A DNA stretch of 64,000 nucleotides from Xanthostigma xanthostigma (GCA_963575645.1 OY754470.1:30238501-30302500), one strand, 5' to 3'. Positions 1 to 12,590 are shown, numbered from the stretch's first letter. Translations and numbers: made by a program. The notes: generated from the sequence alone by a model not told the origin.

Positions 1-85
1 ATGAACGTGCGTACTCATGTCCCTCCCCCGTTCGTTCTTTTGCACCCGGGTGTAACTGGGCGGGACCGCTAGTTAATGATAAAAT
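1..85 (-). repeat. Fragment of dispersed retroelement 3' tail
   Basis: This segment is an inverted partial copy of the start of the repeat at 14043-14345. Both contain the actagcggtcccgccc-like motif, the gcaaaagaacgaa motif and the acatgagtac motif. It is cut by the window edge. No coding capacity is visible. Confidence 0.6.
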
Positions 86-760
86 TAGTTTATAAATCAG
101 AGATGGAAAAGTTGTCCTTCTTTGAAATACCAGAGACACAGATTTGATTCAGGCAAAAATTTTGTACAGACTCCTGATCCGGTATTAGTTTCTATATGAC
201 TTTTTTTTTGTTCCTCAAATAATTACCCAAATCATGCTATAATAATGAATAGAAATTCACATAAAAATTTATTTGATTTAATTTAATGCGAATTATAATT
301 AAATAATTATAGTAATGTAATTAATAAAATATTAATTGATTAGTACTCAGCTGTCACTAGTCACTGTCACTACAACAACAGAGATAAACAATAAAGATAG
401 AGGCCACATGTCAGTATTAAAAAATTAATAAAATCAAAAGTACGTGGTAAATTATTCTGAAATTTTGCAGTGTGTATTTCAGACATCGTTCTATCCATTA
501 AAAAGTTTTTTTAGTGTGGTCAAGCTTGTCATTTTTTTACAAATCCTCAATTTCCGGAGTTATTGAACAAGGATACTCATAAGAGCTCGTGTATTTTTGC
601 ATAACTTTAATTAATTATGTCTCTTAAACGGTGTGGTAAAAAAATCTGATTCTTTTTCTGTAGGTGTCTTTAATTATAATCTTTTGAATAAATATAAAAA
701 AATGTAGGGTCAAGTTTAAGTCATTTGGCTACCAAACTACCTTAAGCGGCCTATACACTA

Positions 761-853
761 GCAATATTATTGCGCAATAATATTGCACAAAAAATTGAAA
801 CGTCACTAGACTTTCAATATTATCGTGCAATAATATTGCACAAAAAATTGAAA
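761..853. repeat. 26-bp perfect palindrome with a second direct copy of its right half
   Basis: Positions 761-786 read identically on both strands (GCAATATTATTGC followed by its reverse complement). A 27-bp segment at 774-800 recurs directly at 827-853. This looks like a hairpin from a decayed MITE. Apart from this and the 5' tail fragment, I see nothing recognisable in 86-1220, which is AT-rich and non-coding. Confidence 0.6.
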
Positions 854-1222
854 ATTTCAAGCTTTGTTTTCGAGCTTCTATAACCAACAAGAATCTACTC
901 AGAACGTAATATGATTTTTTTACTCACACTGTACTGTTAACGAAGTTAAAAGTAAAAGTGTAAAATAATTAACGTGAGGTGTTGCAAACTAAACATACAC
1001 CGACACAAAACTGTGATAACTTGGAAATAGGATCTGTTGTGTGATATATATACTGACGAGGCGTTATTATAACTGGGAATAGAAGGTACACCTTTGGAGG
1101 TATTTTGAATCCGCAACACCTAAATCTTCGGGCTCGCCATCGTCGTACAAAGATCAAATCAGATTACAGCACAATTTTGTTGGAACTCAGATGAGACCAC
1201 CCACGCAACGACCTTGCAGTAT

Positions 1223-1301
1223 AAGGCCTAGCACACATGAAGAGCGTTCAACGCGCGTTGGGCTAACGCGCGTTGAACGCCTCTCATATAAACTAGGCCT
1301 A
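1223..1301. repeat. GC-rich hairpin next to a MITE
   Basis: The arms pair through AGGCCTAG/CTAGGCCT at the outside and GCGTTCAACGCGCGTT at the centre, with a very short loop. It abuts the MITE at 1302-1613 directly, so it may be a separate element that served as insertion site or an extended end of that MITE. Confidence 0.6.
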
Positions 1302-1613
1302 ATACGCGCCACGAATCTAAAAGGCTCGGAAGTTAGATGCGAATGCGGGCTTGCGCTTGTACAGTCTGTTGAAAAACTACAAACTCGCACCTCAACAAAA
1401 CTAAAATAACAATAACAACTTGACAATAGCGTACACGACTGTACTTTAAAGCGACAAGTGACAAAAGCAACGAGCGGAGCGATCATGGCCAATCACCGAC
1501 GAGCGCACGTTCCCTGCAGGTAGGGAGGTGGTGGGAGCCTCAACGGCTCTAAAATGTGCCTTTGCGACGCTGTTTGTGACTAACTTCCGAACCTTTTAGA
1601 TCCGTGGCGCGTA
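1302..1613. mobile_element. MITE family M1, full-length copy (312 bp)
   Basis: Terminal inverted repeats of about 33 bp begin ATACGCGCCACGAATCTAAA and end with the mirror sequence (gatccgtggcgcgtat). Internal sequence is about 80-90% like the copies at 32047-32368 (full) and 21685-21916 (3' truncated). There is no transposase. I could not see a convincing target-site duplication, so the superfamily is open. Open frames here on both strands are non-coding. Confidence 0.8.
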
Positions 1614-4008
1614 TTACCTATACGAGTTTTACTTTTCAGCGGTAAGCATGCCGGACGAAAGTACTGTGTCCACCGTGGACATAAGAAAGTAAGATTCCGA
1701 TCCCTTCACGAATACTATTTTTTCCATACAGAGGGCCAGCGCTAGTTTTTGCCGCCCTGTACAAAGTGAGCGTTCGACACTCTCTATTCGCCGCCACAGA
1801 AATTACAGCTTACGGTTGTGAGACATATTACAACAAAGACAAAAAACGCATTATTAATTTTACCTTACAATTATATCTATTAAAAATGAAAATAAAATCA
1901 TTCTAGTAAACAAAAAAGATATAAACTAATATAGGCAATCGGTCTTCCGGTCTCGGCGGCCCTTAGCGTACCGGGAAAACTCCCAAAAACCTTATTGACC
2001 GATCCGCCCCTGGCGCTGGTAACTTAAATAGCTTTTCAGTTCATAATAATTTTTTGGCAGCGAAATTTAATTGAAGTAACTATATAACTCAGAGATCAAG
2101 TGCGGAGTTCTTGACTTGTGTAACTTTTTCGCTCACTGCCCCGCCGAGCTACCACGGCAGCTCAAATATGCTACCAAAATATGTTTCGCGTATCGATGCC
2201 GTCAGTCGCAACTGAGTTTTCAGCCTGACCGACCGGAAGTCGGACAAGTTCTGTTTACTGCATTTTGCTGGCATCTCAATCAGCTGAGCTGCCACTGGTA
2301 GCTCGGTGTTATGGTTGTGCATCATCACCGATTTAAGAATTACTATAGTTGTGAGTGAGTGTGCATTATTGTACTCAGTTTTCAGACAGCCTGTAAATTC
2401 AACACATAATTATAATTAATTGATATATGGGTGCAGCTCAGCGCAGTGCAGAGTTGAGAGGGTATTCAGTCGTAGTTTTCACCGGAGGTTAACTGTGTTA
2501 ATCACACTTAAGTGTCGATAATAACCAGATACAGTAGATACTGTTTATAACGATCTATCACTGTATAACGCCAATATCCTTTATATACCGATTGTCACAG
2601 ATTACAAACGTGAACCTTGATAAAAGAAAAAAAATATATTTATATTCATAGAAAAGAGAAAAAATCACGCATCACTTTGATATGTAATCAGTTTGAAATA
2701 CAATACGTATCTTATTTGGGGTTTATACAACTTATGAAATGAAACAGAAAATAGAAATACTTAATTTAACTGACAGTATTTTGATATTAATTTTTAATCA
2801 GATAATAATTAATAATAGCTCTAATATTTTTAAATATCTATAAATTGAGAATAATGAACTTATTTGTGCTCTAGACATGTTGACATCAAGATCTTGATTC
2901 TTTCTCGACTATAATATGGCATCTTAATTTGTTTACGGAAAGCTCATCTATATATAAAAAAAACGTGTCAAAAATCAGTCTAAAGATGGTTCCGTTTTAT
3001 AGAGCAGAATGTCTCTTTTTTAAAAGCTTCAATTTTAACGGATTCCGTGCGAAGTAAATCTAGATATAATTTCTCTTATGAACGGAACTCAAGTTCGACG
3101 TGCAAAGCAATATAATTTCAAATTAGCTGGCTTTAATATTTGTTATTCTATTTATTGACAAAAATCGGCTAAAACAAAATAATGTTCTTTTTTTCATCAG
3201 TTTCTGTTTATATTTCTGAACCGTAAACCCCAAAAGGATGTTTTAATCGCAAAAACATTTATAAACGTCATTCGGTTTAGTTTGAAAAAAACGCCTGCCT
3301 TTGAAACTAATCAGAGAAGATGTCTGCTATCATAAATAAAGGCTTATAATATTACTATAAATATCATAAACATTTCAGGTTTGTTAAAATATGTCTGGGC
3401 ATCCGACTACTGGCTCTTTAGCTATAACCAAATAACACTAAATCCAAATGATCTAGAATCTAGATAAAAACGAACCACCTCGTTTGCTGCGCTCGCTTGG
3501 TCATTTATTTGATAGCTTCGGAAATAAAATGCTCCAAAATTCATTCCATCATTTGTCGTTATAACCGATATTTACTGTATACATAGATGAATTGATGGCC
3601 TTTTTGACCTCGATATTAAAAGCTTGTAATCTTGTTATGTAACCACTGTAGAGCGGGTTGCACTCCAGGAAGACGGTCACTAATGTATGGGAAACCAAGC
3701 CTGTGTATATATATTATGTACCTATATCTATGTGGCATATAATTCTGATCGCATTATCTTTTATACGTTTTCTTTCATATGCGCATATTATAATGCACCA
3801 ATCATCTAGCGCCGGTTCGTTGAATTGCGATGCCAACCAAAATCTATACAGCTTACATGGTACAGGGTGTGACAGTATTTTGTGTAAATGTATTTTTGCA
3901 CACCGCCTATAAAATAATTATACCTGCAGTATAGCGATAGTAAAATGGCACATTTCGCACTAATGCCTAAAGTAAAATAAAAGTTGTCGTAAAACTGCTT
4001 TCCATGGG
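1614..4008. other. Intergenic AT-rich DNA, no gene seen
   Basis: I see no conserved coding segment or complete mobile element. A short piece around 1960-1985 carries a TACCGGGAAAACTCCC motif that is also present near 6358 (accgggaaaagtcccgg), probably a relic of a shared dispersed repeat. Short open frames (for example 2116-2301 and 3658-3912) do not resemble proteins and lack a supported start. Confidence 0.5.
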
Positions 4009-4095
4009 CTTACCCAGCTTTAGGCCGGGGAGGGGGGTAGAGCAAATTAGAAATTTCTTAAGCCGGGTTCCCCGCGCTCGTGTTGCCCTACACAC
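4009..4095. repeat. Short dispersed repeat, pair with 37211-37300
   Basis: Both copies share a tacccagctttnggcc motif, then gcaaattagaaattt and ttaagccgggttc, then a gc-rich end with ttgccct. Divergence suggests an old dispersed element fragment. Confidence 0.6.
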
Positions 4096-4272
4096 TTCAC
4101 GAAGACATTAAAATGCTTTTTATTGTAGGTTTTCTTATTTAAGGTTTGATAAACAAAGGAATGCAAAGCGCGCTTTTTCAAAAGTTAACGCATAAAATAT
4201 TATAAAGTAAGTCGTGACGCAACTCTAACATAATTTTTATTGATAACAGTAGGTACGTCAGCATGCAAAATA

Positions 4273-4706
4273 TAGGGGGGCAGCTTTAATATTAAGCCAC
4301 GTGACACCTGTCGCAATGTATTTGCAAATAATAAACTGTTGACAGTTCCTTCTATTTACATATATAAATCTGGCATCTTCGTTTGGAACAACTATAATTT
4401 GTTTTCGCAACATAATCACCAGTACCTCACAAGACACAAACATAATTTAGTGTCTAATATGCCAAAATTAACATTGTATCAAAAAAGCCCAATGTACTGT
4501 TGTAGTAAAATATTCAACACCATTCCAGATGATATTAAAAACGCACCTAACGTTCATCACTTTAAAAAGAGACTCAGAGCTTTTTTGAGTAATAGCTGTT
4601 TTTATTCTTTAAGTGATTTTTTTAATAGGTAATTTTATATTATTTAAATGTTTTTTGTAAACGATGACTTCTCCTATACATTGTAGTATGTTCGTGGAGT
4701 AATAAA

Positions 4707-4750
<44 letters not shown>
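4273..4750 (+). mobile_element. 3' end of a jockey/CR1-like LINE with (ATT)n tail
   Basis: The reading frame through 4276-4632 encodes the C-terminal tail typical of jockey/CR1-type non-LTR reverse transcriptases: a GGS motif, then KPRDTCRNVF, LLTVPSIYIY, a run of basic residues and a closing FYSLSDF-like motif before the stop at 4630-4632. The residue before GGS, normally Trp (WGGS), is a TAG stop here, consistent with decay. About 70 bp after the stop is an (ATT)n run at about 4709-4749, the usual microsatellite 3' terminus of such LINEs. The element is severely 5'-truncated; endonuclease and RT domains are absent. The family call rests on recognising the C-terminal motif, so the exact clade is uncertain. 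Confidence 0.75.
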
Positions 4751-4751
<1 letters not shown>

Positions 4752-4920
4752 CTATCCATATGGAAATCCAACTCAGCCGACAATTTGAAGTGTCACTTGC
4801 TCAAAATTGAACTGTAAAAATTTTGAAAATTATGTGAAAATCAGCAATTTTACAAGGGGCACGTGTAGAAAATACTATATACATAATGTATTTCGCACGT
4901 GATACTATCATGATTCACTC

Positions 4921-5590
4921 TTTTACCATTCCAACCCACAAGTGGGGAATGGTACTAATTTAGGTCAAAAATCACTTTTAAAAAATTTTATATCTTTCCG
5001 TTTTTAGGTCCCCCGAATCCAAAAAACATATTTTTGAAAAAACTGTGCGTCTGTTAGTCCGTTAGTCTGTTAGTCTGTGAACACGATACAGGCCAAACGG
5101 ATGAGTGGATTGAAACCAAATTTTGGGAGGATGTTTGGTATGCAAATATGAAGAGCCCTATTGTTTTTGGGGAAAATCGGCGCATGCGCAGAAGAGATAT
5201 ATGCTATAACGGTGTTTTTTATACAATAATGGTATGCTTTTCATAACGGATTATTAATATATTTATTTATTCAAGAAAGTTTTGTTAAAAAAAATGTTTT
5301 CTAAACTTTATAATTTCGCAAATATTTTGAAAAAAAAATAAGCCGCTCTTTTGTTTTATGGATCTGTCAGAAATAAACTAGTTCAGCATGCTTTGATTAA
5401 TTTTTACATGTCGTGGAACATATGTAGGTAACCATGGCAACGAATAGCAAATATCATATTGAATACTAGCCATTACCCGCGTCACCTCACACGATATCAG
5501 AAATTTTATTTTCTTTATAATAATCAAATGTCAACATTTTTGAAGTTGGAATGGTCCCGTCGCCAAATTGGCTGGAATTTTTTAACAAGT
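4921..5590 (+). repeat. Dispersed repeat family R1, copy a
   Basis: This copy contains the ccattccaacccacaagtgg motif at its left end, a pyrimidine-rich gtctgttagtccgttag section, the aatttgggaggatgtttggt motif and aagttggaatggtccc near its right end. The same blocks occur in reverse order and strand in 30596-31450. Sub-blocks (catcctcccaaaatttggtt, gcgcatgcgcc) also occur in family R2. No protein is encoded; it is probably a non-autonomous element or LINE-derived tail. Confidence 0.7.
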
Positions 5591-7007
5591 TCCAATCATC
5601 GCACGAAAATGCAATTTTGACAGATTGTGTATCATATTTATATAAATGTTCCCTCAAATTTGCACCCTTTTGCGATTTTGTGGAAATGTTTGGGGTCAAA
5701 TCATCTTCATTTTACTGACTTACGCGATAGTAACTAAATTTCGCCCTGTTATCTAGATGTCGCCTTCGACTAAAGCCATTTTTAATCCAAACGCACACCA
5801 ACGTAACGTCCTCCCATAAAACGAGGTCCCATATAGTAGTGATGAAGAATTCATTTTTTAACAGCTTCTAGTAATATAAACGATATTCTTTGCTTCAATT
5901 TATAGCTTGTTGACAATTTCAGTTGCCTGATGATGATATATTATGCAAATATTTGTTTTAAATAAAAATATTTAAACCACATAGAAGTTCAACAGTGAAC
6001 TTTTTCCATTCACTATATCAAGTCTTCTTCATATATAGGCGGCCCGCGGACCAAGCCCAACCCGCAAAAATGTTTGTGTTCATCAGTCATCAGTCACTTT
6101 AGAAATATCGATAGACCGTAGTGTTGTTTTTTTTTTATTTTTGGTGTCAAATTTGTCGTTTTATTGAAAAGGACGTTGCTAAATGCTAGTTAGTACCACG
6201 GTTACAATTTACAAAGCGCGGTGTAACCGTTCAGAGTCAGTCTGGGACCTAAAAAGTTACCGGGAAAATTGTAAAACGCCTCTACATGACCTTGTAGGTA
6301 ACTAAAAAGAAAAAAGATCCGGACAGGACCGCACCGAGCCACGGAGGACCAGCGGCCTACCGGGAAAAGTCCCGGTATTCCCTGAGGTGAGACCGACGCT
6401 GTAACCGTAATTCCAAGTTTTCTGATGAAAATTCTTTGTAATAATGCGAGGTGGTTATGATCAAAAGAGTGTTGTGTTTCCTTAAATTATTGAATGAATA
6501 GCCCGCGAGTAATTAATATAAATGGTCATTTGGAAAATTTAATTGAGAAGGCCTAATTTATACCGTACCGCACATGCGAGAATAGCAGATATTATATCAT
6601 CAAGTTAATTTTCTTACTAATTAATTCCATTACGAAGTTAATTTTCCTGGACTATATCGCATTTTGGAAACGTTGTCAATTAAAAAGTTAAACACCAGTG
6701 AATTTTATTTAAGTCATGAATATTTATGTTCGTAATATCACAATTTTTTGACAGGCTGTCGCAACACTTACTTTGTGAACACAATATCACTCGTTTGTCC
6801 CAATTTCCATCGATAGATACTCAAATTGGTCGTGTTTTAATGACGCCATTTCCTCTAAAATATACTACGTATTATGTACGCGTCCAAACGGAAATAAAAT
6901 GTCAGTTTACGACGCTATCATGTTTGATTGATTGTGATTAGATATATTTTTAGTTCAAGTGTACCGTTGAACGAACACAATATTTGTAGATTCATAATAA
7001 GTAATTG
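5591..7007. other. Intergenic, no gene seen
   Basis: The stretch is AT-rich and non-coding. The only structured piece is a GC-rich patch at about 6310-6400 around an accgggaaaagtcccgg palindrome. Short open frames at 6726-7109 do not resemble known proteins. Confidence 0.45.
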
Positions 7008-7998
7008 TGGCCTCTGCACACGAGGCTGGAAACACTGCTGGGACTTTTGCTGGATTGTCGTAATCGATTCAGGTTGACTTTTTCTGTAAGTTCGGTTAAT
7101 ATAAAACAAGCCAAAAATCCTTGTGTCTTAAAAAGTTGCAGATTTATATAAATATTTACAATGTTTGGAAAAATATATAAATATCTCCGATATATACGAT
7201 TGGCGTGCCTTATAGAAGAAAGTACGCTGAATCGATTAGGCCCAAGCGCAAATTCGTATCTCGATTAGTTTAGACGCTATAACCATCTAAAATGTATAAA
7301 AATTTTAACAGTTGAAATTGGCTATATCTCCGAAACTAAAAGAGATACATGGTTGGGGATGGTCGGAATCGATTCAGAATGACTTTTTCTATATGTGTGC
7401 ATAATAACAAACGAAACAGAGCTAACTTACTTTTCAAAAATTTTCCAATTAAGAAAGAAGGGCCCTTCTTACTTTTTATGTTTTTAAAAAAACCGAGAAA
7501 TTTGTGAGATATTGTTTACATACGACTTATAATTGAGGTTATTCTTATAGAAAAAATCGCGCTTAATCGATTCCCATCACTCCCACCTCTGTATCATTCG
7601 TCGTCTATAAGTTATGGCGTTTTTAAGTTTTTCTCAAATACTTTAAATAAATGCTCATATCTCTGAAACAAAAAGTGATATAAGGTTGCGGATTGTCGTA
7701 ATCGATTCAGTTTGACTTTTTCTATAAGTTCGGTAAATATAAAACGGGCCAAAAATCGTTTAGTGTCTTAAAAAGTTCCAGATTTGCAAACGCATGAAAA
7801 CATGAAAAGATTTACGATATTTGAAAAATATATAAATATCCCCGATATACTTAATATTAACATGTCTTAAATAGAAAAAAGTACGCTGAATCGATTAGGC
7901 CTAAGCCCAAACCCTTGTATCGTGTGATGCCAATTTATACATAAAAGCCATCACTAAAAACAGCGCTAGCAACAAAACCAGCCTCGTGTGCAGCGATC
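7008..7998. mobile_element. TIR element (~0.98 kb) with internal degenerate tandem units
   Basis: The ends carry the inverted repeat CTGCACACGAGGCTGG: at about 7014-7029 on the plus strand and reverse-complemented at about 7976-7993. Inside, a block with the core tcgtaatcgattcag and tgactttttct recurs at about 7057, 7366 and 7700, roughly 310-340 bp apart, and two of these share a further downstream 150 bp. No transposase is seen. The same end motif appears alone at 22606-22622. Superfamily is unresolved because no clear target-site duplication is visible. Confidence 0.6.
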
Positions 7999-8639
7999 TT
8001 AATTTTTGCCTACAATTTCATCGCGTTTGCGTTTCGCTCGCTTACATTTCAATTTTGACAGGAACCCTATCTTAACACTAGCTTGGATATTTTAATAACC
8101 AGCAAAAAAATGCCCGTTTTCGGGCTCTCTAGAACCGAATTATATGTCAAATCATTGGTTATAATGAAACTATAATCACACAAAAATATTATAAGTCGAA
8201 GATGTGATTGGTTTTAAAAATACAGACCATTGTCCACCCTGCTTATACCCAACTTAAACCCCTCTAGAATTAATGCTGTTGTTCTCGTAACTGCGTGGAG
8301 TATATAGTTACGGCTATTTCCTTCGTGTAGTCCTGTGAACTGCTTGCGCGTTATAATCCGCTGTAGATAGCAACAAATGGAATGAGATTATAATTTGCGT
8401 GCACCTTCCAGCCTTGAACGTGAGGTATATCCTACAGTGTCGGTCGGTATGTAATTTGCGAAAATTATTGCGCCGCGGGTTCTAGCTTGGTCTTGACTAG
8501 CAAAACGCAATTAAAGCACACTGGTATACACGGAACTGTGAATTTTAAATGCTTTGTTACTAAGAAGAAAAATGCAATATAGATCTACATTTAAAATAAA
8601 AATAGGATTTTAATGCCAAAGGTGACTAGAAATTATTGA
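7999..8639. other. Intergenic, no gene seen
   Basis: Moderately GC-rich in places but without recognisable coding or repeat structure. Confidence 0.4.
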
Positions 8640-8735
8640 AGTGAAACTTCTTTACGCACGCTTGACTTGGGGAGTAAGCTGGTGACTGCCTGACGAGAGA
8701 TTTACGGAAGTGTGATCGGGCGAGGCGAACGGAGG
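8640..8735. repeat. Dispersed repeat shared with 23727-23845
   Basis: Shared core: cttctttacgcacgcttgac, then agtaagctggtga, then tgtgatcggg and gcgaggc. In the second locus the tgtgatcggg segment is itself duplicated in tandem. Confidence 0.7.
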
Positions 8736-8774
8736 TTGAGAGGGATATATAAGTTAGTGAAGATAGAAAGAGGA

Positions 8775-8935
8775 TGACAAATACTTCACTGGCTAGTGGC
8801 GTCATCAGGTGGCTGAAACAAATACTTCACTGGCCAGTGGCGCCATCAGGTGGTCGAAAATATAAACAGTACTATAGACAATAGAATGACACATACTTTA
8901 CTTGCCAGCGGCGCTATCGAGTGACAGAAAAAAGT
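8775..8935. repeat. Degenerate tandem repeat, about 3 units
   Basis: Three units share the core ACTTCACTGGCCAGTGGCG, with the third unit most diverged (actttacttgccagcggcg). Each unit contains the near-palindrome CTGGCCAG. Likely non-coding. Confidence 0.6.
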
Positions 8936-10678
8936 TTTGTAAACCTACTTTAAACAATATTTCATAAAGATTTACGCTTAAAATCCAACGAGAGCTAAGT
9001 AATTGCAATGTATTACTTTTGTTTTCATTATCTTTATGTTTATATTTCTTTCTTCTTACATTAGACTGTTCATTTCGTTCTTGAACAATTTTATAAATTA
9101 ATATTTTGTTCAATACATTAAATATTCTACGTTTAAAGTGAATAAAATTGTGAAATCATTTTAAAGTTCATATTTTGTGAATTTTCGGATGAATACTGAA
9201 TAATAACAAATTATGGCAGGAAGAAGTTTTACTTCAGTCGTGTGGTCTAAAGCACACTCGTTTTTTTTACTGGATTTATTACTCGTGACTATGATTTAAA
9301 AATAAGTGAACTATGCGTGAGTGTTGAATACAGTTCAGGTGTTAGTTTGATTTGAAAAAAAAAATAGTACGACTCAACTGCACTGTCTCTAGCTAAACTT
9401 CATCATTTTAGAATTTTCGTTTATCAATAATCCGGGTGACTTGGAAAAAATCCCTCCTGAAAGTCTCAAGTTTAAACATTTGGTTTTGGTCCGTCTAGCG
9501 GCAGCCCTTTGCACATAAAGATCGCGAGCATCCTGAAACTCGCTTTTTGGTTATGGATAGGGACCACGAAACGTGTCCACCGAAACATCGTATGCGAATT
9601 CTTTTTCTGTCCTAAGATTTATTTATCTTCTATGGTCAGCGAAGAGAAAAAGAAACGGATACGCGCATTCGTAAACGAGTACGTTGACAAGATTTTCGTG
9701 AGAATGAATGAACAATGCCCACGCTTGCATCTTTACGAAGTATCTTAAACCTTCTTCGGTTGACCTTGAATCTCGATCTAGAGTTAGGTGGAGCTTATAG
9801 ATCCCTGTAGGGTTAGGCGGTGCATTACTCTACGAGAGTAAGATGGTAAACATTTGGACCAGTGGCGTATACAAATATAATAATCAGAATCAAGTATCTA
9901 TGTCATCGAGAATTACTTGTACTTCAAATATTTTTATTTCTCAAAATACATAAACATTTTTTTCAAAAATGTATTAAAAATAACACAGAAGTTTTAAATG
10001 CACTATTTACGAGTTAGGTTGTAAGGGAGTGGTATGACACTGCGTAACGTGAATGGCGGTGGGCGGAGTGAAAATTTCACGAACACCCTGCTACTTTCAA
10101 ATCTCACACATACTTTGATAAATCACGATTCAATTCACTCCATGGTCACGCCGATGTGTACCGAGATTCCTAACCGGAAAAGGGTTAATATAATATTATA
10201 TGTAATGCTCAATGTACATAATATATGAACATTAGTTTTAGAGTTATTTGCGCTCCAATGGCGTGACACCGGAAAAGCATGAATAGTGAATAAATATGAG
10301 CTCAGTATAATAGTACCTCAACGCTAGCCTAATGAAATGACAATTATAAATCCCATTATGATGAATGTTTTCGTGCATTATTTCTACGTTGCCTGAAATG
10401 TCATTTCGTTAAAAAAAATATAACAGGTTTGACAAAGTTATAGCTGCTTTCCCGTTTACAATTTTAGTAACTTCAAAGCAAAGTTGAACTATTTCGGATA
10501 TTCCTTTTAGATGGATTAAAATAACGTACTTTATTGTTTACTTTTCACTGAGTCTTAATAAAAATACGTCATTTTTTTATACGTTAGCTAAAAATACCTT
10601 ACATGTAATTTAAAAAATCCATCTAGAAAATTACAGGAAATTTGATGATCTAGCGTTAACCTCTCTCTGATCTCTTTA
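8936..10678. other. Intergenic, no supported gene
   Basis: A relatively CpG-rich open frame at 9509-9748 has no recognisable family and opens with TTG, so I do not call it. The rest is AT-rich and shows no repeat structure that I can define. Confidence 0.4.
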
Positions 10679-10992
10679 CAGTTGCGGATTTACACATTTT
10701 CCAAGTATAGGCTTTTAAATTTTTGCCGCTCTTACCTCAACAATTGTCAGTTCTTATAGGTTATTTTTACAATCCAACAATTTGGTTGAAATTGCATACA
10801 AGAAATAGTTTTTGAGTATATTTCTGAGTTAATCAAAGCTTAACCACGTACGACTAATAAAGCGGGGTAATGTATGCTACTAACACAATAATGTACATAC
10901 TATAAACGTAATTAAATACTTTTTATTCGCCGCCCCTAAAATCTGCCGCCCTAGACTCAAGCCTACTCAGCCTGCTGGTAAATCCGCCACTG
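10679..10992. mobile_element. Non-autonomous hAT element with perfect 8-bp TSD
   Basis: The element begins CAGTTGCGGATTTAC and ends with GTAAATCCGCCACTG, matching the hAT-type terminus CAGTGGCGGATTTAC. It is flanked by identical 8-bp direct repeats TCTCTTTA (10671-10678 and 10993-11000), the hAT signature. Its 314 bp contain no transposase frame. The intact duplication suggests fairly recent insertion. Confidence 0.88.
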
Positions 10993-11637
10993 TCTCTTTA
11001 GGTTGATTAAAAACATTTTAGATTATAAACATTAAAGTTGTGCGAATTTTTTAATTTGAAAAGTTTCGAATATACATATAGGGTTTGGTGAAAATTCATG
11101 ACTTAGACTTTAGAACATTATGTTTCCTTTAGATTTCAAGACTCTAAACTCGATAGCGTTCGTTTTTAATATAATGTACCATTCGTCTTAATGTGTGTTA
11201 TCAAGCACTAGAAACATAGTCTACTATAATCGTAATCTACGAAAAAATAATCACAAAACTGTCTATGCGTCCGAAGTTGTGTAGTTCCAATATTAACAAA
11301 GTCATAGCAATGCCGCTGATTTCACTTTGGACATCCTGTAGTAACTGTGCGGTTAAGCTAGTTATATCAAATTTGCACGGTCAGCTGTCATCTCGCCGTA
11401 TCCTCTTTCTCGAGCTCTGCGTGCACCCTGGCTATCTGTGCAAATATTATATTATACCCTTGAGCCTGACCCAAGAAAAATTGATTCTGCTGTCACTAAA
11501 CGATAATAACAATTGACGAAAACTGTTACGACTCTGTCGACAAATATCAGATAACTTTTATTGGAAAAATTCCTAAAGATAAATTCATATTTTTATTCTC
11601 GTTTTAATTTGGAAGATTTCAAGCAAAAAATGGACCT

Positions 11638-11992
11638 TAAAAACTTTTTAACAAAAAAATTAAACCGCCGAAAAACTGAAAAGCAAAAAATAATAAATCT
11701 TTTTATTTAACTAAGTAGTTGAACGTACGTGACAGTCTAGTATATCTAAGTAATTTTGAGTCGGCGTCAAACAATCAATGAACAAAGATCACTAAAAGAA
11801 ATAACCAAATCAAATTAGAGAACTCTCGTGAACTCTCAGAGATTTCCGGCGAAGGATTGTTGACGCCGACTCAAAATTACTTAGATATACTAGACTGTCA
11901 CGTACGTTCAACTACTTAGTTAAATAAAAAGATTTATTATTTTTTGCTTTTCAGTTTTTCGGCGGTTTAATTTTTTTGTTAAAAAGTTTTTA
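11638..11992. mobile_element. Foldback element, ~140-bp arms
   Basis: The left arm (11638-11776) and right arm (11855-11992) are almost perfect reverse complements with one small indel near the loop; the spacer is about 78 bp. The outer ends are taaaaacttttt. The arms include AACCGCCGAAAAACTG and GAACGTACGTGACAG. There is no coding capacity. The family is unknown. Confidence 0.8.
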
Positions 11993-12044
11993 TTTTATAA
12001 TTTTTTGTGGCTATATAATTTATAATTGTAATACACAAAGCATG

Positions 12045-12440
12045 AAAATCTGTGAGTGAACTATAAATCACCCCTATTTTCCCACCCTTAGGGTAGGAGT
12101 TTTTTTTCCAAATTTATATGAGAGGTATACCCTATCCAATAAAAAAATAATTATCAAAATTGGACCACTCTGTAAAAAGTTATGTGTGGTCATACATTAC
12201 AATCAGTGAGTGAACAATCAATCATCCCCTGTTTTCCTACCCTTAGGGTTGGAATTTTTTTACCAAATTTATATGGGACCAACTTCGGGGTATACCCTTT
12301 CAAACAAAAAAATAATTATCAAAATCGGACTACTCTGTAAAAAGTTATGCGTGGTCATACATAAATAAAAAAAAAAAAAATAAAAAAAAAATATACGCGT
12401 CGAATTGAGAACCTCCTCCGTTTTTGTTTTTCGTCGGTTA
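12045..12440 (+). repeat. Tandem duplication ending in poly(A) and a LINE-like tail
   Basis: Two units of about 155-170 bp (about 12045-12202 and 12203-12362) share cccacccttagggt-type, aaaaaaataattatcaaaat and actctgtaaaaagttatg blocks. The second ends in an A-rich run (12366-12392). It is followed by a gcgtcgaattgagaacctcc segment that I recognise as a widespread arthropod retroelement 3' tail motif. It is probably the 3' end of a non-LTR element or a derived SINE. Confidence 0.6.
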
Positions 12441-12590
12441 AAAACACGATTTTCTGTTTGACTAAATAGTCTTAAAATAACATCAATGAAGCTTGATCGA
12501 TTGAATCAATTAATATAAAAGGTTTAAAAAACACCTTTTCCCAATCCAATTAGTCGATTTATTTGAGTTAAATTAATTGACTTATTAATT

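Noticed and set aside
1187..1492. Open frames on both strands inside MITE M1
   Set aside because: They recur with the MITE at 21614-21877 and 32001-32243 and change with each copy.
4921..5590. Gene on the minus strand at 5487-5699
   Set aside because: The frame lies in dispersed repeat R1 and is broken in copy b.
9509..9748. 79-codon open frame in a CpG-richer patch
   Set aside because: TTG start, no domain, no splice context; could be a gene relic but unsupported.
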